From Lithospermum erythrorhizon (lineage: Eukaryota; Streptophyta; Magnoliopsida; Boraginales; Boraginaceae), in NCBI GenBank assembly GCA_019722365.1, contig JADFUC010002016.1, positions 186,001 through 250,000 on the forward strand: DNA of 64,000 nt, given 5' to 3'. The notes beneath the pieces are model-generated. The model was not told the origin of the DNA. It worked only from the letters and a program-made list of their open reading frames with translations, and searched no databases. Both the position numbers and the translations under genes were made by a program. Below are positions 12,699-25,699 of this stretch, piece after piece. Numbering within the stretch: the stretch's first letter is position 1; every line of letters begins with the position of its first letter.

Positions 12699-12769
12699 TT
12701 GCTGCTTGGGATCGAACTGAAACTTTAATTGAAGCCAAGACTAACGTGATAACCACTACACCACAGCAA
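12699..12769 (-). other. tRNA-like sequence, pseudogene or SINE head
   Basis: On the minus strand a 71-nt unit has a 7-bp acceptor-type stem (TTGCTGT with GCAGCAA, the last pair G-U), an A-box-like TGTAGTGGTTATCAC and a B-box-like AGTTCGATCCC. The anticodon and T stems pair poorly, so I do not call it an active tRNA. The D-arm wording resembles tRNA-Val. It may be a tRNA pseudogene or the 5' head of a tRNA-derived SINE; no A-rich tail was identified. Confidence 0.5.
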
Positions 12770-13370
12770 CTTGACATTCTGATTAAGTGTATTACGTTAT
12801 AAACTCAAATGAATGCTGTAGTAAGAATACATGTTACATGTATGTATACATAAAAATAAGCCCAAGATCAAAAAGAAATTGCATTATTAAAGGAAATAAA
12901 CCAACACCATAGTCTAAAAAATCTGCCAATGGATTGGACGTAAGCTATTTGATGGCTGACGGTTGTTGTGCGTTCGATGAAAATTGAGCACAGAATTCGC
13001 CGTGTATGAGTTGGCTTTTAGTGGCGTGGATCTTGGAATCCTCGTACATGGTGAATCAGAGGCCAATTGAAATCTTTAGAATAAATCAATTGGTAGGATA
13101 AATTAATTTGAGCTGGAAAAATCAATGATGATAAAAGGAAGGTATCATAGCAAATCGTTAATTCGACTCCTTATAAAGGAAAATTTATATAAATTGCATA
13201 ATTAAGTCACATCCACATTATTTAACTTGCTCAAGGATATGAATAATATGACAGTTTCTACCTTTTTAAAAACCCACCATCATAATGATAATCATCACCA
13301 TCACTAAACCATAGTGTTGAAGAAAAGAGTAAAGAAGCCATGTAATTCCCTTACCACATTAATCTTGAAA

Positions 13371-16079
13371 ATGAACAAAATCATTCTCCCAAAACCAAAC
13401 AACATCCACTTATTACATCCTCAATTTTCACTTTCTTGTAATATTCCATTATTTTTCAGAAATAATCTCAATTTTTTCAATAAATCCTCAAACCAATATT
13501 CTTTATTTTCACCAAAGATTCAAACTCTATGCATATCAACCCCCTCTGAACAACCCATTTATGGTGGTTGGGATGATTTCCAGCTCAGCGTTGACTCTGC
13601 CTCATCTGGTGAGTCAACTTTGTTCAAGAAATTCCTAAATTCTTTAGGAATTAATGACAAAAAATACATATTTGTTTATTTATTAGGATTTATATGTGCT
13701 TTGGCTGTAACTAGGATAAGGGTATCTTCAGTTATTGCAATTTCAGCTTCTGTTACTGTTTTTGCTACTGGTTTTATTATAGGGTATGTTAATGGGGGTT
13801 ACTTGAAATCGAGTCGGATCGATAAAGGGCTTAAAGATGAAATTTTTAGGGGTTGTGTTGAGAAATTGAAGTGTTTAGTTGATTTGCTGAATGGTGTTGA
13901 TGCTAAAAGTGAGAGTTTGATTGGTGGTGTTAAAAGAAATATAGAAAATGATCAAGTTAGTTTGGATGATTTGGAAGGTGTGATTAGAAGTGGAGAATCT
14001 ATTAGTTTATTAGCATTAAATGCTAAAAGTATTGTTGAAGGTTTGTTGATTGAGAATCAAGAAGGGGAGAAAAATGTAAATAAGAAATTGAATAAACCAA
14101 CGAAAGAGGGAGGTGAAAACGGTTTTGGGTTGTCGCGATTTATTTCCAGATTATTTTATGATAAGAGAAATAAAAATTCTGCGAAAAGGGAGACGAAAGA
14201 TGGTGCAGGAAATCTCAGTGCACTAAGTAATATGTTGGCTCCTTCAGTTGAAGAACAATTTGGGAGTACTCGTAGCGACGATAAAACTGCTAATAAGACT
14301 TCTATTGCTCAGGAAAAACATTACAATGTGAATAGTAAAATGAATGCAGGTGATGGAATTGGGAATATGGGTATGGCTGAGATGTATGATGTTTCTGAAA
14401 GAGTATATGACAGAAAAGAATATCCGTTCAAGAATAAAAGTGATCGATTCATTGATAACCAACGTGCCTCATCGAAAATGAGTAAGTCTAATAGAAATTC
14501 TTTGGAAACATGGGATTCCATTCATAATGATGTTAGTTCAACAGATTTTAGAGTTGTCAGTTCTAAGCAAACAAAAGCTGATCAGCGTTATAAGCAAGAG
14601 ATTTTGCACAGGGATAGTGGTAGAAATTATTTTAATTTGGATGGCATCCAAGAAGGTGAAACAGAATTAGACAAGCCTTCTTCCCAAATGGAGGGATCAA
14701 GGCAAGAAGATGAGGTCTCTCAGGATGATCAGGGCTCTGCACATGAAAATAGTTATGGATCATCTCCTTCCATAGTCTCAGATGATAAAGAGTTCAGTGA
14801 GTACCTGGAAGAAGCTAATGTACTTCTAAGAGAAGCAAAGCAAGTTCTAGTACAAAACGGTAATGATGGAAATGCAGAGAAAGTATTGTACAAGTCAGCA
14901 GGAATCCTTTCTAAAGCTATACAATTGAGACCGATGAGTTTACTGGCTGTCGGGCAGTTGGGGAACACATACCTTCTTCACGGAGAACTAAAGTTGAGAA
15001 TCAGTCGTGAGTTGAGAGCCGTCCTAGCGGGAAAGGACTCTTTCTCTATGGATATGTGGGTTTTAAATAATCTTGATGACAAACTCGACAAGAATGACAA
15101 GCTTATGTCCACTCTTGTCAATACCTGTGAGGAGTGTGAAGATCTACTCATTAAGGCTGGAAGAAATTACAGGTTGGCCTTGTCAATTGATGGGAATGAT
15201 ATGAGAGCTTTGTATAATTGGGGGCTTGCCCTTTCTTTCAGAGGACAATTGATTGCGGATATTGGACCTGTAAGAAATTCTCCAATATTATTTCAAGTCC
15301 TTTTATGCTATACAATATCATGTGATACCCAATTTCCAAGCTATCAATTGAAAAGCACTTTTTTAATTTCTGAAGACGACCTTTTTTCAGTAGGGATCTC
15401 CATTATAGGATTTTGAAGTATAGGTATCCGAATTCACATATGCATGTACTGAATCTACATATTGGATATCTTTCAGGGTGCTGCTCGTGATGCTGACAGA
15501 GTGTTCCTGGCAGCCATAGATAAGTTTGATGCAATGCTATCCAAAAGCAATGTATATGCACCTGAAGGTATGATTAACTGCCATGTGTCGAATATAAGTT
15601 AAGCTCTTGATAATTTCTAATTTTCCTTGATTATGCCTCCTTCGTTTCGTTGTTGCATCCCTCTTCATCATAGTCTAGGATCAGTATGGATATGGATTAT
15701 GGGCTTTTAGAATACCTCCTACTATATTTTAATTGACATTCCATCCAAGTATATAGCATCCTAAAAAGTTACATGGAAACCTTTGGTTGGGAAATTTGTA
15801 CAAATTTTAAGTCTTCAACTTTCATAACTTTATGTGGAATTAGATGGAGTCTGGATACTGTCATTGATTAGTTTATGGTGGAGTGCAGCTCTTTTCAGAT
15901 GGGGCAGAGCCTTGCAACAAAGGTCGCGCTTGCGGCCAAGGAATAGCAAAGAGAAGCTGAAGTTCCTGCAGCAGGCTCGAAGGTTATATGAAGATGCACT
16001 AGACATGGATTCCAACAATTTCCAAGTACAAGAGGCCCTATCGACATGTATTTCTGAGCTAAACTTTTGGTATAAATAG
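13371..16079 (+). CDS. Chloroplast-targeted TPR membrane protein
   Basis: Three exons, 13371-15269, 15477-15567 and 15889-16079, with GT-AG introns and phases that close, give 726 aa. The ATG at 13371 is the first in frame; the frame is open upstream but without an ATG. The first roughly 50 residues are rich in N, S, F and basic residues with few acids, as expected for a plastid transit peptide. Two hydrophobic segments follow at about 99-113 and 119-140. A long charged, Ser/Lys-rich low-complexity region occupies about 200-480. The C-terminal third carries degenerate tetratricopeptide-type helices (AIQLRPMSLLAVGQLGNTY, NYRLALSIDGNDMRALYNWG, RRLYEDALDMDSNNFQVQEA). TPR proteins act as assembly scaffolds, so a role in plastid membrane complexes is an inference. 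I recognise the architecture from unnamed plant TPR-like proteins but no specific function. Confidence 0.85.
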
Positions 16080-17096
16080 TTTTCCCACCTTACAAAAGCC
16101 AACAGAGTGTCAAACAAGATGAGCCATTGTTCCTCTTCTTAAGTCTCATCTCTGTTTTATGCCTAACTAGTAATTTTCTTGTTGCATAACAGTCTACATC
16201 TTTCTATGATGAAGGTGAAACAATAATATAGATAGGAAAGTCAAAAGCAAATGCTGGAGGCTTCTTCAGACTTCATAATTCATTGTAACTATAAAAGAAA
16301 CTACACAAATACATTATTGTAGTATGGAATCCATACATTGAGAAAATAAAATACATGCATGTTTTCTTGTTCTTCCATGGTGGATGTATACTTTGAACTC
16401 TTCGTCGCTTCCTATTACCTCTATTACATATATGATATCATAAGCATTTCCACTCTATAATTTTTTGCCGTTCAATATATTAGGGCGTGTAAATGATGAA
16501 TGATTTCAGAATTGTTGATCTGAAGTAATAAAAGACTCAAGCAACTATCACTCAAGGTTAGAATATTTGTTAAAATAAGCTTACACAAACAAATAATAGA
16601 CATAGAAAAGGGGGCTACACTTCATATGCCATCTCTAAAAGTCCTGGCAAACTTTTAAGACCTCGACGCAGTACAGATAATCACTAAAAAGTCCTAAACT
16701 GAAATAAACAAGGATTCTCCTGACAAATATGATTGAATATGTAGCATCCAGACAAAGTTGCTGCATTTCCTTGTACCCAATAGAGAGATTAGAGTGTTAC
16801 TCTAATACTAAAAGCTGAGATAAGATTATTATCATAAATTTTGCGATGCCATATTAATACCCCTACTTTACAGATCTTTGCAAACACATTGCCCCAATTT
16901 CTCGAACGAGTTGGTTGAGGATAGAACCAACGTATCAAGTCAAGCAAGCTCTAGCAGAACCAAACATTGCTAAGCCTAACCAGTAGATGGAGATGTATGT
17001 ATTCTACTTTACACCTTGTCGTTAATTGAGCTGTGCAGTTACTTCAATGATGCTAGGAAGCGCCATGGTTATTCAGCCATCTCCTCGCCAATTTAA
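16080..17096. other. Intergenic, 3' flank of two convergent genes
   Basis: Contains the 3' UTR region of the TPR gene and the 3' flank of the minus-strand TRAPPC13 pseudogene. I see no further exon or repeat. Confidence 0.5.
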
Positions 17097-19831
17097 TCAT
17101 TCTGAATCAACAAAGATCTGCAATCAAACAAGGTTACCATTTGGCATACGATGTTTATATCTTATGCAAACTTCATTTGCTTCAATATGTACAGGAGAAT
17201 AAATATGTATGTTAATAAGGGGCATGGCCGCCGATAGCCTCACACTAACCTCTATTTCAAGGAAAGAATCATACGTTTTCTTCTCCCGTGTGTCAAATAG
17301 TGTAATGCCAGAAAATTTCTGAACTCCCTGTTTGGCAGCAATCAAGTTCTGAACACAAAATGAGCAGCAACAATGTTAATAATGAACATACCAAAATAAT
17401 AGTGGTTTACGCTAACGTCCCCAACACCTTCGAACTGAGGATGCATCATTATGTTTTTTTTTTTCCTGGATGCAACTCGGATTTTAGTGATTTGAAAGTC
17501 GAAGTTGGTCTCATGGATGTTAATGGTAAAAAGAACAATGCACAAAAGTGCGACAATATGGAACCCGCCTCTAGAATTTGTCAAGTTAAAAAGATTTGAA
17601 TGAATACTGAGAAAATATATGAACAAGGACAAAACACAGAACATCAGTCAAAATAAAGTAATTTGAGGTCATTCTCACTAGGCCCACTCTGTTTTTACAG
17701 AAAAATCTTTTACTTATTTGGCCCCTTGAATTAGATTGTTTCCTTATTTGAACACACTAATAATTTTTGTCTAATTGGCTCACCGCCTCACCCTGCAATT
17801 AAGTCCTGGGTCCGCCCCTGAAACTAAGTTAAGAAATTTCTGCAAAATACAAATGTATAGTTGGTAGTCTTACCAGGTGGAAGTCTAACGAGCCAAATGC
17901 ATCCAACTGTGCCAAAGGCTGTAAAAAGAATATATAGTGCACACAATGTTACAACCAACACTTTCATCACTAGGCATGCAAAGTTATGCAAATGCATCAT
18001 TTACAAATGAACCAAATGTTTGTCACATTCACAAGATTACAAAGCAACGGGAAGAGGTAAAGATAAAACAGAAATCTGTGTTCTGGACTTCTGGTACAGT
18101 TGAAAAGAAGATCTGGCAAGCAACTACAATGCAGGCAGCATGATATAGTATGAAAGAGCGCAAGTGAACCACCAATAACTTACCATCGTTTGAATACCAT
18201 TGACCATTACGACCTTCTCATCCAGCGAATCACCCTGGGACAGCCGAATTTCAAATGGACCCAAGACCCTATCTGTCAGGTTTGTGAGATCCAAGTGCAC
18301 CTGTACAGTCATCAAGATCAGTGACAACCAAAGCCCAGAAGATATTATCAATACCCCCAAGAGATCCAAATTTGAAATAACTAACAATCTCAATAAGCTT
18401 ATCAGTAAGATCAAACAAACAAGACAAAACTTTTACGGGGTACTTTTTTTTCAAACATCCCATACTTGATGAATAAAAAAAATAGAAATGGGTTAATTTC
18501 TTCTTTGAACTACAATCTGTAATAATCAATAGCTGAGCTGGAACTCATATTAATTTGCCTCCGAAAGCTAGATAGGAAGAAAAATATGTAACACCACCCA
18601 ATCATGCAGCTTGTCTACCTCAAATATAATATGCTCACCAGAAAAGGTTTCTCCAGCAAAATGATAGATGGTACCTCCTCTGCATGCAACTCAACGTCTT
18701 TGCGTGAAATTGGCTGCATACAATAGAATAAATTTGGGTCAGAGTTATAACTAAACCCTGATGAAACCACAGAACTGAAAACAATGGCATACGGTGCCAA
18801 GGATTTGCTGTGTCTGCAGCATGACCAGGTTCTCCCAAATTTGTACGCCATGTTATCCGAAGTTTACCAAGGACGTTACTGCCTTCTATTTTTTACTGTG
18901 GTGGACCTTGTGATGAAAATTTCAACTGATAGAGATAGTTGTAAATCCCTCCTCCTGATCTAATAAGGACAGGTGGCTTAAAGGATTCTCTGCCACAATA
19001 GATTGCAGTTCTCCGTTAAGAAAAATAGAGGTGATACCACAAATTTGACCTTGGGTAAGATAGCAGTTACATATGATTGATCAAAATGATCCTCCAATTA
19101 CCTTAGAAGATTGTTCCCAAGGTGCTGATTATCAGCTTTAAGTATTGTAGCATTCCAATGCTGAGCAGGCTCAAACTCAACTTGATCCATAAAAAGATTG
19201 GATTTTGTATGGTTTTCTATGCAAGCCTCGACCAATGTAATTTCCTGGAACAAACCATATTTAAATACTTAACGTAAAACCACTAAAAGGAAATCAATGA
19301 ACAAATCTGCCTCTAAAACATGGTCTTAAACACTTTCAATCTTGGTGAATGAGTGGATTCTATACTTGCTTTCTTTCAGATGAGATATAATCATCTTACA
19401 TGAACATCGAAAAATTTCCACACCAGGTTTCACCCACCTTAATAGCCCGAACATGCAGAAATTTAATAGAATGAAAACATTACATTTGATGAAGCAAAAG
19501 ACAATGCCTGAGAGGAGAGGGGTCAAATATAAATCTAAAGAACATATACCTTGGTTTTAACAGAAAGCGGATTTGCAACCATAAATTTGAAATACCGCGG
19601 TAGGTATTTACACTCCACATCAGGATCACTATAGAGAGCAGTGCACACCAACCTGTGCATCCAAAAGAGCACGTGAATACGCAAGTGAATATCAACACAA
19701 AGGAAAACCTACGTGTGTGCTCCAAGTTCTTTCACATCATGTTCTACAATGAAATGGTAACGCCCACCAGCACGTATTGATTCAACAGGTGATTTTGATG
19801 TATCTAAAAGCAGAATTCTGTGTCTTTCACC
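17097..19831 (-). pseudogene. TRAPPC13: TRAPPC13 (DUF974) gene fragment, 5' truncated
   Basis: Minus-strand exons encode the C-terminal two thirds of trafficking protein particle complex subunit 13, a TRAPP component of the secretory pathway (compare At2g47960). Exons: 19831-19713 (ILLLDTSKSPVES), 19652-19550 (KYLPRYFKFMVANPLSVKTK), a 15-nt micro-exon 19452-19438 (VRAIK), 19244-19102, 18989-18793, 18713-18639, 18300-18184, 17918-17874, 17348-17250, 17117-17097 (IFVDSE stop). Lesions: the N-terminal exons are absent upstream; the micro-exon acceptor reads GCAT instead of GCAG; an in-frame TAA lies at 18893-18895 before KIEGSNVLGKL; one extra base near 18820 shifts the frame so that TQQILGT reads in another frame. 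The other splice sites and coding blocks are intact, so decay is recent or the fragment came from a recent duplication. A complete copy is probably elsewhere in the genome. Confidence 0.88.
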
Positions 19832-20499
19832 CTGTAGACAACTGAACATCCAACAAGTAATACTATTGAACCAACTCTCGGAGATACTTGTTTCACCAAG
19901 TTCCAACAATTTTTATTAACTAACATGGGAAGCCCAATCAGCTCCATAAATTGTTCCAATAAGCGAGTCCAACTTGGAATAGTTATTGGTTATTGTATAA
20001 TATTATGAACAAAATGATATAGCATCATCTTAGCTCAAGAGTCTGTAAACGAACTGAAACTTAACACTATAACACCCACCTCATAACATTTCGAAACATC
20101 TTAATACAAACCAACACTACACAATATAATGAAATGAATTTCGAAAACGAATACTCTATAACTTCAAAATTCCAACTATTGACTGCAAATGGTAAGAGCA
20201 TCAGTACACATATTTAAATAACAAAACTCATTATCCACATTCTTTAATTTTCATGGTTGTACTTAAATATGTATACCAATACTCCCTCCATTCGTTACTA
20301 ATTACTCGGATCATTTAATTTTTCAATGTAACTTTTTGATTTGAACTTTAAAATAAAATTTAACACCATTGTTTTGTCTTCAAATATTCTTATTTTCGTC
20401 TCTGGTTGAAAATAGTAAAATAAATTAGTTACTTAATAAAACACAACATAAACAAGTAATTAGAAATATTCTTATTTTCTCTCTCATTTTGAAGATAGT
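19832..20499. other. Intergenic between TRAPPC13 fragment and LTR element
   Basis: The N-terminal TRAPPC13 exons expected here on the minus strand are not recognisable. A MITE-type edge TACTCCCTCCATTCG begins at 20280, but its partner end was not found. Confidence 0.45.
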
Positions 20500-20504
20500 A
20501 AAAT
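20500..20504. repeat. Target-site duplication, left (AAAAT)
   Basis: AAAAT directly precedes the 5' LTR and recurs directly after the 3' LTR at 31297-31301. Five base pairs is the usual duplication for LTR retrotransposons. Confidence 0.7.
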
Positions 20505-20745
20505 TGTTATGGAAATAATATATATGTATCAGATATCAACTGCTCGCCTTATTTTACAAAGAAATTAAACAACTCGACGAAGCAGTTAACTAGGCTATTA
20601 TTTACCAAGTTACTTGGGCCATATCTTATTATCAGATTCTAGTTCCTCTATAAATAAATAACTACACAATTATATGCCAATGTTATATCTCCTTGCTTGT
20701 TATTTTCTATGTTCATTTATATTGTTATTAGTTATATTCATAACA
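20505..20745 (+). repeat. 5' LTR (241 bp)
   Basis: Starts TGTTATG and ends CATAACA, a perfect 7-bp inverted terminus. Includes CTATAAATAAATA, a plausible LTR promoter TATA. Aligns with 31073-31296, best in the TTTACCAAGTTACT and TTAGTTATATTCATAACA blocks. Confidence 0.7.
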
Positions 20746-21999
20746 CGTTATCGGCACGATCGTAATCTTTAATTAATCATACACCCGATTTTCATCTCCC
20801 GCTTGAGTGTCGATAAAAACAGTCGGGTGGTGTATTTGCAAAATTTCCAGTAAAACCTTGTGTGGTGAAATAACAAGACAATAGCCACAAATATTGTTAG
20901 TGGTCTAGTTGATGCTATGATCGAAACTGTACCAACTGTAGCCACATTGCCAAGTCCTTTGTAGTGAGGATTGGTACTAATGTTTTCAAGAAACGCCTAT
21001 TGATGAGGTCATACAATAGATTACAAAGAAAAATTATCTTGAATTGGATCTATTTTCTATATAATTCAATCCGAATATACGGTACGTTTCTTATTAATTA
21101 TTTTGGTGTATATTTCTATTATTAGTATCATAAGGCACAAGATTGAGTTTATGCAAATTGTAAATTTATTTGTTTATATAACGGAATATGTTTTTGTTCG
21201 TTATTGATTCTCATATTTGTTTGACAATGAATGAGACTTGTCATAAATAAATGGAAGTTTGTTTTAAAACAATATTAACAGAACATTTGATTTGCTATGA
21301 TAGCGCCAGTTGCGTGAGAGTTCTATTTGGTGGATTCAATGTTGTGTAGGATTAGTTTGATACTCCATATTATTCAATTCGTTAACATACAATAGAATTG
21401 GTTATAATTCATACTGCAACTATCATATACTTCATATACTCCGAATTTATTTTCACTCTTGAGTTATTATAATAGTATTGTAACCATTTTGAATTAGGAT
21501 ATATAATACGAAAAAAAAACGTATAGAAATCGGATGATTTCTAGTCCATTCATGGACGCCTCAATCATTCTTCCGACTCGCTTGATCACGAGTTTCAACA
21601 CCAACGGTCGGGGTGGTGCCATGCGCGATGTCTGCCGGCCATCTCTTTTTTCACCGTTTAAAACCATGTATTTAAGCCCGCGATGCCTTAAGTATATCCA
21701 TGTTGAAGGGTTCAGAGGCTGATTTAAACGACATATTTCAAAGAGAATGCTATGTGATTTAGCACCTATAATAATCACAACTAGTTTTGAACACTTGGGC
21801 TATATATCCAAGGGTTTTATTATAATCACAACTAGTCCGTAAGACTAGTTCAAAAGATCAACGATTTGTGAATCGACAACCATAAAACTTAAAGACTTCT
21901 AAATATTCGAAGAATTTCTATCAATGCCCTTATTATTTTAAAAATAATACGGTCAGATGAGTTCACTTATGAGACCAAGACTTATATACTCAAGACCAG

Positions 22000-22790
22000 A
22001 TTCGCTTAAATTTGATGTAAATTTTATCGATTAATTACTACCTATAATTTATTATGTCCGCACGCACTATACGAATTAAATTGTCCTGAAAGTATAGGCA
22101 TATGAGGTAGTGTAAAAAAATTAATCAATGTTCAAAGAGCCAACATATTTCTCTTGAATGGATACCTAATTCTAATCAAAGCTGGTATCAAGCGATTATA
22201 GCTACGCCAGAGGCTAGTTCGGGTTAATGAAAGATTTTATTTAACCAGCCCTCACAAGACACCTATCTTTCCTTTTAACTTACCTCGATGTATGATTTTC
22301 ACCCCCAATAAGATCGCCACCAACAACACTGAGCAACGGAGAAATACGCTCGAGATAAAAGGCGAACAACTCATACCATTCTAAAAGATAAGAAATATTT
22401 TTCTTATCTAATAACACAAGAAAACAAGTGTTATTATCGAGAAAAATACTATGGATATATGAGTATAAATACAAATCCATAATTCCAAGTGAATCTTAAA
22501 GCCACATTACATTATTCAACAAAACCATAATTACAATATACGAACAAAGTACTTACAAGCAGTAAAATGAGTAAATTCCACTAAAATTTCCATTGACGCT
22601 TCCAAATCTTCACAACGTGAATTTGACTTCCTTCGCCTCCTTGTTGTAATATCAATCGATGATATTCTAGTTGGTCCACACCAGAGAGGTCGAATCAAGA
22701 ACCGATTTATGCTAGTAAACAAGGACGACTAAAACCAAAACTCCAAGAAAATTCTGAGAATTTCACCAAGGGGGTGTAATAACTCCGCAC
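22000..22790 (+). repeat. Retroelement end, copy A
   Basis: About 0.8 kb that aligns along its whole length with 28190-28985 (copy A'). Shared blocks include CTACCTATAATTTATTAT, TATCTTTCCTTTTAACTTAC, AAAAGATAAGAAATATTTTT and CAACGTGAATTTGACTTCCT. At 22183 it reads TGGTATCAAGCG, close to the initiator-Met primer site TGGTATCAGAGC, so the unit may be an LTR 3' end plus leader. No coding capacity. Confidence 0.6.
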
Positions 22791-25699
22791 TAATAATATT
22801 ATGAAAATAGTGCATACTAGTTGCTCGGTGGAATATTTTGATGAGAAATCAGAATTTCAAGCCAATAATGACATACAAATCAATCGGGTCGGTCAGTAGT
22901 ACATTTCTTGGTGATTTAAGATTTTAAAGTTGTAATCGAATGGTGATGATATTATTTGTATTAGTTTAAAAATTTATAAAGTAGAGTTGTGTCATAAACC
23001 AGACGAGAAACTAAACCGAAACCGAATCCATGCAGCAAGTCTCGAGATATTTTGTCATACATGGACCACGCGACTTTTTATACTTATCCTTAACCTTTTT
23101 CATCATCATCATTATCATCTTCTTCCTCTCTTTCTTCTAGGATTACCTAAATTGCTCCATCATTTCTCGATTTTGTTTTTTCAATTTTCTTCCTCATTCA
23201 GCGAAGCTTTTATCCTAAAATTTTCCTGAGATTTCTACATACTTCTACGCTGGTAAGAAAGTTCAAATCTTTTGGAGTATTTCTCGAATTTCGAGGATGT
23301 TGACTTTTTGAGCACTTGAGTTGACTGAGCTTGATGTTTATTATGTTATAGAATTGCCATATGTTTAGATTATCGTATAACAGCTTGATAATTATCGACA
23401 TGGGGTTGAAAATGTCAGAGGAATATAGTTAACTTTTGTTGACTTTTTGTAGAGTTTTTCTAAATGGTGCTTAAAATGATAAGTGTACTTGACTATTTAG
23501 GATTATTTTGAGGTGTAAGTCATGGATTTTGAGGTGATTAGAGAATGTTCGGTTGTCATTTAGTTTTGTAAGTTGGATAGTGAATTGATTTGAGATTAAA
23601 GGTGATTAGAAATGGACATTAGTTGTTAATATTTTAACGTTAGACCTTTGAAAGTGGTAATTATAATTTCCAAACGTTTTTAGGCGCGATCATGGGTAAA
23701 GGTCCGCCGCCAGATCAAGGCTGAGGTTTATTTATTGGGCGTGAGTACTAATCTCACGGGAGTTTTACTTATCTATTGTTTAAGTATATGTTGTTGTACT
23801 TGTCGGGTTGTCTCGAGGATATGTTCAACGTTATTCCACTATACGACGATGTGAAAGGGTTATATATAGTTGATCGTGTGCTTTGGCTCGGGGGTCAGAT
23901 GGTTCTCAATGTATGATTTTTGGTGTTTTGATGAAAGTTGTTATTTCTTGTGTCAAGTTCAGAAAGGGTCTTACGAGTCGTGATAGATGTTTCATGGCAC
24001 AGTCGTATTAGGGAAGAGTTGTATATGAGTTGATGTTGTCGGTTGAGTCGATGTTGCCCTGAGTTGATTTGTCTGCATTCGCTTCGCTCCTAGCACGATT
24101 TGGTGAGTTGCCTGCATTTGCAACGATTCTGCGATCGCTTGCACTGCTACGATTCGTGATAGCTTATGTCGACGGGCATAAGTTTCTCCTGCATCGAGGT
24201 TGATTTATACGCGCATTAGTTGTAGAAATCCGACTTATATTGAAGTTATAGGGTTGCTGAAGGACACTCTGTTGAGTTGTTGAGTTGACACTATTGTTGA
24301 GTTGCTGAAGCCGATACTATTGGATTATACATGGAGTCGCTGAAATATCAAGCGGGTTATTGATAGTTGCAGTCATGTTGTCGGGTCGTGAAGGCTGAAG
24401 TCTATGTGGTTGTATTATATGTTGTTTAGACTTTTTGGCGTTGGTGGATATGTTTTATGATTCATTTATATGTTTGGCGACTCATTTATCGCTTATGGAT
24501 ATCGCATTGATTAATGCTAGAGGTTGCGTTGATAATTGATGTCGAATTAAGATTGGGCTGACATGGTTCATACACGATTTCCTCAGGATCCTAGGTTGGT
24601 ATTCACCGTTGTACATTCTTTGAGGTTAAAAGTTGAGTTGATCACGGTCGAGATAACATTTGAATGAGAACAAAGAGGTACAAGAACATTATAAAACCGA
24701 AGTTTATGCTCATCTATGATGATGTTGACGATATATTTTATATGGTGGAAAATTATCTAAATGCGCTGGGTATATGTTTACGATCTAATCACGACGTTGA
24801 TACCATTAAGGTGAATAAGTTTAATATACTAAATGAGGAATTTGGGAGATAATTCATACTTAGGTTATCTTGATTTAAGAAATATGTTGCTTAGTTGTAT
24901 TACGATAACGAAACAACGCGAGATTCCTATTATAAATATTCCGATAACAAATAGGTGTACGACTATGATTCGGGAGTAACACTTTAAGGTGAACTGGCAG
25001 AAGTTAATTGAGCGTATGAGGTTTTCGTGTGAGATTGGGGCGGGCGGGCGGGTATCCCAAGTTATGAACATCGAAGTTGTACAGTCACAAGGTTAGAATT
25101 GTATATTAGATATTTCCGTGATTGGTTGTAATCATGAAAGTAAGTGGTTGACGCAGGTGGGTTTATCGTGTTAGTTGGAAAGCCATTAAGAAAAGATTTA
25201 TCATGTCGGTGGTTTTATAGAAAATATATAATACTTGCTACAGATAAGAGCTGACAGAATGAACTCGAAGTCCTTGTGTATACATATGATTATCATATAT
25301 TTCATTCACTAACATAATGACTCTATTCCGATGGGCGGAAGGCCTTATGCCTAGGGTTAGTTTCGGATGACCGAAAGAATTTACGCACCAAGCATTTGGC
25401 TGACATGACCAAGACCAAATATACTTTTATTTTCTTTGGATTTTGTTGTATATAATAATTATATGTTGTAAACCCGTTGTTTGACGTCAGATTAGATATT
25501 ATTTTCAGCGGCCAGGGCGCCGTTAGTTCACCCGATGGACGAAGTTGCATTGTTTTACTTATCATGTTAAACGTAAGTCATTTTGCTATCGGGTGGATCC
25601 ATCGTCAGCGACTGATTATTCAAGCCACGATTGGCCCAACTCGCGTGGCCCAATTGGGCGAATGTTATTGTGGGGGAGCGGCTACTTTAGGTTTTTGAT

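Noticed and set aside
13314..13370. Upstream extension of the TPR protein
   Set aside because: The frame is open but starts with GTG, not ATG; the ATG at 13371 gives a proper transit peptide.
17360..17599. Plus-strand 79-codon open frame
   Set aside because: It lies in an intron of the minus-strand TRAPPC13 fragment with no coding signature.
19840..20000. Possible N-terminal TRAPPC13 exon remnant (LGETSISESW) and a copia-like ADWAS word on the minus strand
   Set aside because: The resemblance spans only a few residues, without splice signals or order that fit the gene or an RNase H domain.
23050..24870. Possible protein gene in the region with CAT and CTT repeats
   Set aside because: Open frames are short and of low complexity; the sequence lies inside the nested LTR element and is better read as retroelement leader.
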